From: an uncultured Muribaculaceae bacterium | Lineage (GTDB): Bacteria; Bacteroidota; Bacteroidia; Bacteroidales; Muribaculaceae | Length of the DNA stretch: 10,926 nt | NCBI GenBank assembly: GCA_910589095.1 | Contig: CAJUSN010000084.1 | Location: forward strand, 1 to 10,926 | Reading direction: 5' to 3' | Shown: piece by piece, positions 6,575-10,926 of the stretch | How the letters are laid out: each line of letters opens with the position of its first letter | Numbering within the stretch: position 1 is the first letter of the stretch | Position numbers and translations under genes: made by a program | Notes under the pieces: model-generated | What the model saw: only the letters and a program-made list of their open reading frames with translations | Told to the model about the DNA's origin: nothing | Databases searched by the model: none

Positions 6575-6986
6575 CCGTCCGAAAATAGTGGAGCTTAAAC
6601 GCATCAGCGATCCGCGTGGCAACCTGGCTGTGGTGGAGCAAGGAGAGGGGCTGCCTTTCGCGCCGGTAAGGTGTTACTGGCTCAACGACGTGCCTTGTGG
6701 CAAGATGCGTGAAGGACACGCCTATCACCGGTCAAGAGAATTGATTGTGGCACTTGCCGGAACGTTTCGTGTGACGGTGACCGATTCAAACGGCATGACA
6801 GCTGAATACACACTCTCGCGTCCGGACCGAGGATTGCTGCTGCCCCCTATGGCATGGCGCCAGCTTCATGATTTCGCCACTAATTCCGTGGGGCTGATCA
6901 TAGCGTCAACTCCCTATGACGAGAGCGACTACATTCGTTCACGCGAGGAATTCAATCACTTGACATCAAAGGAGGTACACAAATGA
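6564..6986 (+). CDS. FdtA/QdtA-like dTDP-sugar 3,4-ketoisomerase homologue lacking the second active-site His
   Basis: This 140-residue single-domain cupin belongs to the FdtA/QdtA/WxcM C-terminal family. These enzymes shift the keto group of dTDP-4-keto-6-deoxyglucose from C4 to C3. Family landmarks are DPRGNL (16-21), FAPVRCYWLNDVP (32-44), GHAYHRSRELIVALAG (51-66), RGLLLPPMAWRQLHDF (89-104) and YDESDYIR (118-125). The canonical active site is HAH, the two histidines being His49 and His51 in Aneurinibacillus FdtA. Here it reads His52-Ala-Tyr54-His55, so the second histidine is replaced by tyrosine. The protein may be inactive, altered in specificity, or a partner of its tandem paralogue. 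The start at 6564 overlaps rfbA by 11 bases; the ATG at 6571 is out of frame. It overlaps the next gene by ATGA. Confidence 0.88.
   Translation: MGYDRPKIVELKRISDPRGNLAVVEQGEGLPFAPVRCYWLNDVPCGKMREGHAYHRSRELIVALAGTFRVTVTDSNGMTAEYTLSRPDRGLLLPPMAWRQLHDFATNSVGLIIASTPYDESDYIRSREEFNHLTSKEVHK
6968..6976 (+). promoter_or_regulatory. Strong Shine-Dalgarno sequence for the second ketoisomerase
   Basis: AAAGGAGGT ends 6 bases before the ATG at 6983 and is an almost full anti-16S match. It lies inside the last codons of the upstream gene (S-K-E-V). Bacteroidota genes seldom use Shine-Dalgarno pairing, and none of the other starts in this window has one this strong. It supports 6983 as the start. Confidence 0.6.
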
Positions 6987-7426
6987 ATTTGAGCGATAAT
7001 CCACTTGCCGCACGGATGAGCCACTGCCAATTGTTGGAGCTTGAACATCATTCCGCCTCAGGCTTCGGCATGCTGACCGTTGCGGCAAACGGCAATGAAC
7101 TTCCGATAGAGATACGCAGGGTGTTTTACATCTACGACGTGCCAGCCGGAGCAGTCCGCGGAGGTCATGCACATCATCGCATGAACGAGCTGATTGTGGC
7201 GGTATCAGGATGTTTCGATGTGGAACTTACCGATGGCAAAACTACCACTACAGTGACTCTGCGACGTCCGACCCAAGGACTTTTTATTCCGGCGGGAGTG
7301 TGGCGGTCGCTCAGCAATTTCTCATCGGGATGTGTTGCTCTTACGCTTTGCGATACGGACTATGACGAGAGTGACTATATAAGGGACTATAACGAATTTA
7401 TCCAATTGAAAGAATCATGCCTATGA
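6983..7426 (+). CDS. FdtA/QdtA-like dTDP-sugar 3,4-ketoisomerase
   Basis: This 147-residue cupin is a paralogue of the preceding gene product. It keeps the canonical active-site segment GHAHHRMNELIVAVSG (61-76; His62 and His64 correspond to the catalytic pair of FdtA). It also has IEIRRVFYIYDVPAG (42-56), GLFIPAGVWRSLSNFSSG (99-116) and YDESDYIRDYNEF (127-139). This is the better candidate for the active isomerase converting dTDP-4-keto-6-deoxyglucose to a 3-keto sugar. Oddly, its N-terminus has SASGFGMLTV where the family usually has a D-x-R-G-x-L motif, the motif its neighbour retains. Whether the product has the galacto (Fuc3N route) or gluco (Qui3N route) configuration cannot be read from sequence. 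It starts within the upstream stop (ATGA) and ends over the aminotransferase start. Confidence 0.9.
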   Translation: MNLSDNPLAARMSHCQLLELEHHSASGFGMLTVAANGNELPIEIRRVFYIYDVPAGAVRGGHAHHRMNELIVAVSGCFDVELTDGKTTTTVTLRRPTQGLFIPAGVWRSLSNFSSGCVALTLCDTDYDESDYIRDYNEFIQLKESCL

Positions 7427-8586
7427 CATCCGGTATGCGATACCCATTTCTGGACCTGCGCACAGTCAACGAGCGCTATCTTGCCAACCTGCACGAGGCT
7501 GCCGACCGGGTAATAGACTCGGGCCGTTATATAGGCGGCGAGGAAGTGGAGCTTTTTGAGCAGGAACTTGCCGAGAGCTGCAGAGCGTCGGACGCTGTTG
7601 GTGTCAGCAACGGATTGGATGCCCTGCGCCTCATAATGACGGCTTGGCAGGAATTGGGGTGGATACGCCGGGGCGATGGTGTGATCGTGCCGGGAAACAC
7701 TTTTATAGCTTCAGTGCTTGCGGTGGTTCATGCCGGGTTGCGCCCGGTGTTGACAGACCCGGATTATGATACGTCATGCCTGACGGCGGAAGCCATTGAA
7801 AAGGCTTGCGAAAAAGATTCCGGCATCCGGGCCGTGATGCCGGTGCATCTGTACGGTCGCGTGGCTTGGGATGCTGATATTGCCGAGACGGTGAAACGCT
7901 GCAAACTATTGGTGATAGAAGATGCGGCCCAGTCAATTGGCGCCATAGCCACCGAGCCCGGGCTGTTCGGCTCGCGGATGGCGGGTGCCTTGGGCCATGC
8001 AGGCGCTTTCAGTTTCTACCCCACTAAAAATGTGGGCGCGCTGGGCGATGCAGGAGCTGTGGTGACACACTCCAAAGAGCTTGCCGAGAGCGTGAGGCAG
8101 CTGGCCAACTACGGAAGTGATCGCCGCTATCACAGCATTTCGATAGGTTTCAATTGCCGCATGGATCCAATGCAAGCAGCTATGCTCCGCCTGAAACTCC
8201 CTGATACGCGTCATGCCAATGCTCGCCGCTTCGAGCGGGCCGTGGCCTATAACAATGTGATCCGCCATCCATTGATAAGGAAGCCGGCCATTTCGCCACA
8301 AGTCACTGACTGCGTGTGGCATCAGTATGTGGTGCGCGTAACTGAAGGTCATCGCGATGAATTGCAGCAGTATCTTACAGCCAATGGTGTGGGCACCGAT
8401 ATTCATTACCCCATTCCACCCCACAGTCAACCTTGTTTCAAGGAGTTGGCCCACGGTGACTTGCCGGTGTCGGAACAATTGGCCTCCGAAGTGCTTTCAT
8501 TACCTATCAGCGACTGCACATCAGTGGCCGACGCGGCTGCCATTGGACGGATTATAAACGAATTTAAAGCCTCAGAAAAGAAATGA
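7423..8586 (+). CDS. DegT/DnrJ/EryC1/StrS-family dTDP-3-keto-sugar aminotransferase (FdtB/QdtB-like)
   Basis: This PLP-dependent sugar aminotransferase of about 387 residues probably transfers an amino group from glutamate to C3 of the keto sugar made by the ketoisomerase. The numbering below counts from the ATG at 7417. FLDL (11-14), SGRYIGGEEVELFEQELA (35-52) and GVSNGLDALRL (62-72) open the fold. VIEDAAQSIGA (166-176) holds the PLP-contacting Asp169. SFYPTKNVGALGDAG (199-213) carries the PLP lysine Lys204. GFNCRMDPMQAAML (244-257) is the family GxNxRMxxxQAA motif. The start at 7423 makes an ATGA overlap with the upstream gene, as at the neighbouring junctions; 7417 and 7435 are possible alternatives. 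Its place behind two FdtA-like genes supports a 3-amino sugar rather than a 4-amino product. The specific sugar is unproven. Confidence 0.92.
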   Translation: MTSGMRYPFLDLRTVNERYLANLHEAADRVIDSGRYIGGEEVELFEQELAESCRASDAVGVSNGLDALRLIMTAWQELGWIRRGDGVIVPGNTFIASVLAVVHAGLRPVLTDPDYDTSCLTAEAIEKACEKDSGIRAVMPVHLYGRVAWDADIAETVKRCKLLVIEDAAQSIGAIATEPGLFGSRMAGALGHAGAFSFYPTKNVGALGDAGAVVTHSKELAESVRQLANYGSDRRYHSISIGFNCRMDPMQAAMLRLKLPDTRHANARRFERAVAYNNVIRHPLIRKPAISPQVTDCVWHQYVVRVTEGHRDELQQYLTANGVGTDIHYPIPPHSQPCFKELAHGDLPVSEQLASEVLSLPISDCTSVADAAAIGRIINEFKASEKK

Positions 8587-9416
8587 AACGTTCACGCAAA
8601 ACGTCGCCCCGCCGATTCATATTCGGACTCGTGGGCTGTGTGGCCATTGCGCTGGCATGGCAGCTTTGGGCCGGCAGCGCCAACAATACCACCGGAAAAC
8701 ATGCTCCCGCCACATCAGAGTTTGGCAACCTTCTGGAAGTGGCTACCAACTCCGATGCACTCCCCGACCAGAGAGTGAGCTACACAGGCATGGAGGTTTC
8801 GTTCAACCCACGCTGGCACGAACCTAACTGGGTGGCCTGGGAGCTGACAGCTGAAGAAACCAAGGGCACCGTGGGACGTGAAAACAAGTTTTACTGCGAT
8901 GAGAACGTTGAAGGCTGCGCAGACCATTACGATTACAGCTATTCAGGCTACGACCGCGGACACATGGCTCCGGCAGCCGATATGAAATGGTCGCAAGAGG
9001 CCATGCACGCCTCATTCTCCATGGCCAATATTTGCCCGCAAGCCAAATCGCTCAACACCGGAGCATGGAAGCGTCTGGAAGATAAATGCCGTACCTGGGC
9101 ACAGGCCGACAGTGCCATAATCATCATAAGCGGTCCGGTGACCACAGACGAACCGAAGGACTATATCGGTGACTCGCGTGTGGCGGTGCCGCAACGTTTC
9201 TTCAAGGTGATTCTATCGCCTCACGTAAAGCCCATGCGTGGCATAGGATTTATCATGCCCAACGACAAGGTGGCCGGCGGAATGCAAGCGGCCGCCGTGA
9301 GCATCGACGAGGTTGAGCGCATCACCGGCCATGACTTTTTCGCCTCTCTCCCCGACGAGATTGAAAACGAAGTGGAAAGTCAATGCGACTTTCATTACTG
9401 GAGCACGCACAAATGA
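8583..9416 (+). CDS. DNA/RNA non-specific endonuclease, membrane-anchored or exported
   Basis: This 277-residue protein is a beta-beta-alpha-metal nuclease of the NucA/EndA/Serratia type, which cuts DNA and RNA without sequence preference using one Mg ion. The catalytic motif is DRGH at 124-127 in YDRGHMAPAADMKWS, with His127 as general base. SMANICPQAKSLNTGAWKRLE (146-166) holds the conserved Asn residues that coordinate the metal, and the phosphate-contacting region follows. PNDKVAGGMQAAAVSIDEVE is also typical. Residues about 11-30 are a hydrophobic segment after a Lys/Arg-rich start, so the enzyme is probably a membrane-anchored or secreted protein acting outside the cytoplasm. Cys105/Cys112 and Cys151/Cys169 could form disulfides, consistent with export. 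No immunity gene is evident. The start overlaps the aminotransferase stop by ATGA and the stop overlaps mnmE, although neither neighbour is functionally related. The likely role is nucleic-acid scavenging or DNA processing at the envelope. Confidence 0.92.
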   Translation: MKRSRKTSPRRFIFGLVGCVAIALAWQLWAGSANNTTGKHAPATSEFGNLLEVATNSDALPDQRVSYTGMEVSFNPRWHEPNWVAWELTAEETKGTVGRENKFYCDENVEGCADHYDYSYSGYDRGHMAPAADMKWSQEAMHASFSMANICPQAKSLNTGAWKRLEDKCRTWAQADSAIIIISGPVTTDEPKDYIGDSRVAVPQRFFKVILSPHVKPMRGIGFIMPNDKVAGGMQAAAVSIDEVERITGHDFFASLPDEIENEVESQCDFHYWSTHK

Positions 9417-10873
9417 CAATGCATAGCGATATATCACCGGCAGATAACGACACGATCTGCGCCATCTCCACTCCGCCGGGAGTGGGAGGCATAGCCGTGG
9501 CCCGCGTCTCGGGTCCACGTGCAATTGAAATCACCGACACACTTTGGCATGGCAAACCGCTCGCCAAAGCCGCCAGTCATACAGCGCACCTTGGCACAAT
9601 CACGGCCCCCGACGGCCAGGAACTTGACCAATGCGTGGCCACTGTGTTTCGCACCCCCCGTTCGTTCACAGGCGAGGAGGTGGTGGAATTGGCTGTTCAC
9701 GGCTCGCGATTCGTTCAGCGCGAATTACTTAATCTGCTAATAGGCGCAGGCGCACGTCTGGCCGAACCGGGCGAATTCACTCGCCGCGCATTCATAGCCG
9801 GACGCATGGACCTTGCCGAAGCTGAAGCTGTGGCCGATGTCATAGCCTCTAACTCCCGCGCCTCCCATCGCATTGCCATGTCGCAGATGCGCGGGAATTA
9901 TTCCAGAAAGCTCAATTCGCTGCGCGAGCGACTCATTGACCTCTCTGCTCTGCTTGAACTTGAACTTGACTTCAGCGAAGAGGATGTGGAATTTGCATCA
10001 CGTGCACATCTGGCTGATTTGGCAGGCGAGATTCACCGTGAGGTTGTAAAACTCCACCGATCGTTCGCGGCCGGAAGCGCTATAAAAGATGGCATCCCAG
10101 TGGCCATAGTGGGCCACACAAACGCCGGAAAATCCTCACTGCTTAATGCCCTGGTTGGCGATGACCGAGCCATTGTGAGCGACATTCATGGCACAACACG
10201 CGACACCATAGAGGAAACCCTTGAGCTTGGCGACTATATGTTTCGCTTCATCGACACCGCCGGACTGCGCGACACTGCCGACGAAATAGAGCGCAAAGGG
10301 ATTGAGCGTTCCCATCTCACCATGACCAAAGCACGCATAGTGATTCTCGTGGTCAGTGCCACGGAAACGCCCGACGCGCAACTCATAACCGACACCGTGA
10401 AAAAAATCACCGAGTCGGATACTCCCCCACGTCTCATTGTGGCCATAAACAAAACCGATGTTGCGGAAAAAGAATCTGTCGCCCAATGGCACCGGATTAT
10501 CGAGCGGGAGTGGCCACTTTGCGGAAAGAAGGATTCCGAACAGTCACAAGCAGAACTGACCATGGTTGACATTTCGGCAAAAACAGAAGAAGGACTGGAC
10601 ACGCTTCGCCAAAAGCTCACAGACACGGCCAAGGCCGAAAACGGCGTTGCCGATGAAGGACTACTCGTGACCAATGCACGCCACGCCGAAGCACTTGCCG
10701 CGGCCGCCCAATCGTCGGCCCGAATCCTTGAAAGCCTTGACGCCGGCCTTAGCGGCGACCTCGTGGCCCTCGACCTCCACGACACCATCGACCACCTCTC
10801 CACCATCACCTCCACCATCACCTCCACCACCGTCCTCTCCGCCATCTTCTCCCGCTTCTGCATTGGAAAATAA
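9413..10873 (+). CDS. mnmE: tRNA uridine-5-carboxymethylaminomethyl modification GTPase MnmE
   Basis: MnmE acts with MnmG to build the 5-carboxymethylaminomethyl group on the wobble uridine of certain tRNAs, in the cytoplasm. Counting from 9413 (486 residues), the N-terminal folate-binding domain is residues 1-110, with ICAISTPPGVGGIAVARVSG and TPRSFTGEEVVEL. A helical domain contains EPGEFTRRAFIAGRMDLAEAEAV. The embedded G domain has G1 GHTNAGKSS (234-242), G2 TTRDT (261-265), G3 DTAGLRDT (281-288) and G4 NKTD (346-349). The C-terminus is FCIGK (482-486) with the functionally important Cys. Start 9413 gives an ATGA overlap with the nuclease gene; an upstream ATG at 9383 would add ten residues overlapping that gene and is less likely. 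Just before FCIGK the usual acidic/Gly segment (LSEITGEFTSDDLLG in E. coli) is replaced by LSTITSTITSTTVLS, encoded by 12-bp tandem repeats. Confidence 0.96.
   Translation: MTMHSDISPADNDTICAISTPPGVGGIAVARVSGPRAIEITDTLWHGKPLAKAASHTAHLGTITAPDGQELDQCVATVFRTPRSFTGEEVVELAVHGSRFVQRELLNLLIGAGARLAEPGEFTRRAFIAGRMDLAEAEAVADVIASNSRASHRIAMSQMRGNYSRKLNSLRERLIDLSALLELELDFSEEDVEFASRAHLADLAGEIHREVVKLHRSFAAGSAIKDGIPVAIVGHTNAGKSSLLNALVGDDRAIVSDIHGTTRDTIEETLELGDYMFRFIDTAGLRDTADEIERKGIERSHLTMTKARIVILVVSATETPDAQLITDTVKKITESDTPPRLIVAINKTDVAEKESVAQWHRIIEREWPLCGKKDSEQSQAELTMVDISAKTEEGLDTLRQKLTDTAKAENGVADEGLLVTNARHAEALAAAAQSSARILESLDAGLSGDLVALDLHDTIDHLSTITSTITSTTVLSAIFSRFCIGK
10799..10834 (+). repeat. 12-bp tandem repeat inside the 3' end of mnmE
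   Basis: TCCACCATCACC is present twice in perfect tandem (10799-10810, 10811-10822), followed by a diverged third copy TCCACCACCGTC (10823-10834). The copies encode S-T-I-T, S-T-I-T and S-T-T-V. The repeat keeps the reading frame and stops before the conserved FCIGK codons, suggesting slippage-driven change in the tail of MnmE. Confidence 0.8.
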
Positions 10874-10880
10874 CAGAATA

Positions 10881-10910
10881 GTCACAAACCATCACAAATC
10901 ATCACAAACC
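10881..10910 (+). repeat. Three tandem 10-bp repeats after mnmE
   Basis: GTCACAAACC, ATCACAAATC and ATCACAAACC follow one another without gaps, starting 8 bases after the mnmE stop codon. The core TCACAAA(C/T)C is fully shared. The array has no obvious dyad and no T-tract, so it is not a standard terminator. Possible explanations are binding-site iterons, recombinase arm sites or simple sequence expansion. The window ends 16 bases later. Confidence 0.7.
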
Positions 10911-10926
10911 ATTAGTAAAGCGTCTC

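Noticed and set aside
9383..9412. Upstream ATG at 9383 as the mnmE start
   Set aside because: The ten added residues have no MnmE similarity and overlap the nuclease gene by 34 bases. The ATG at 9413 fits family length and the ATGA pattern better.
10234..10863. Long reverse-strand frame of 209 codons opposite mnmE
   Set aside because: It is a codon-bias shadow of the mnmE G domain and tail: low-complexity Ser/Val/Arg-rich with no recognisable domain.
1..10926. CRISPR array, tRNA or rRNA genes, insertion sequence or transposase
   Set aside because: Reading both strands showed no spaced repeat array, cloverleaf with the usual T-loop, transposase motif or terminal inverted repeats.

Overview
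The window looks like chromosomal DNA of a Bacteroidales bacterium, plausibly Muribaculaceae or a close relative. The signs are Bacteroidota-type promoters (-7 box TAnnTTTG, -33 box TTTG), an OmpA-family porin with the typical Bacteroidales layout, a TonB-dependent receptor, and almost no Shine-Dalgarno sequences, with roughly 50% G+C. The family assignment is inference from style; there is no rRNA in the window.

Layout. (1) Bases 1-1118, minus strand: the N-terminal 372 codons of an OmpA-family outer-membrane protein, cut by the window edge. (2) Bases 1119-1756: a divergent intergenic region with a promoter for each side, short inverted repeats and a GCGGATA repeat cluster, but no convincing gene. 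(3) Bases 1757-4438: a probable metal-handling pair. It consists of a TonB-dependent receptor and a small exported heavy-metal-associated (HMA) domain protein with a cysteine/lysine/glycine-rich tail. They are separated by a 180-base gap holding an 11-bp inverted repeat and a near-perfect promoter. (4) Bases 4446-8586: a dTDP-sugar cassette: dTDP-glucose 4,6-dehydratase (rfbB), glucose-1-phosphate thymidylyltransferase (rfbA), two tandem FdtA/QdtA-like 3,4-ketoisomerase homologues, and a DegT/DnrJ/EryC1/StrS aminotransferase. (5) Bases 8583-10873: a membrane-anchored DNA/RNA non-specific endonuclease and the tRNA-modification GTPase gene mnmE, followed by a short 10-bp tandem repeat.

How the genes work together. 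RfbA makes dTDP-glucose and RfbB makes dTDP-4-keto-6-deoxyglucose. A ketoisomerase moves the keto group from C4 to C3, and the aminotransferase would yield a dTDP-3-amino-3,6-dideoxyhexose (Fuc3N- or Qui3N-type). No acetyltransferase or glycosyltransferase is in the window, so the end product and its destination are unknown. From the HMA gene to mnmE all genes lie on one strand with gaps of 50 bases or less, or with overlaps. Four consecutive junctions can be read as ATGA stop/start overlaps. A single transcription unit starting at the HMA-gene promoter is therefore plausible.

The most interesting observations are these. The two ketoisomerase paralogues have lost different conserved motifs: one lacks the second catalytic histidine, the other lacks the N-terminal DxRG motif. 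The HMA protein has a metallothionein-like tail. MnmE has an unusual Ser/Thr repeat next to its C-terminal FCIGK motif. A rare strong Shine-Dalgarno sequence precedes the second ketoisomerase. I did not find a clearly unprecedented multi-gene system.
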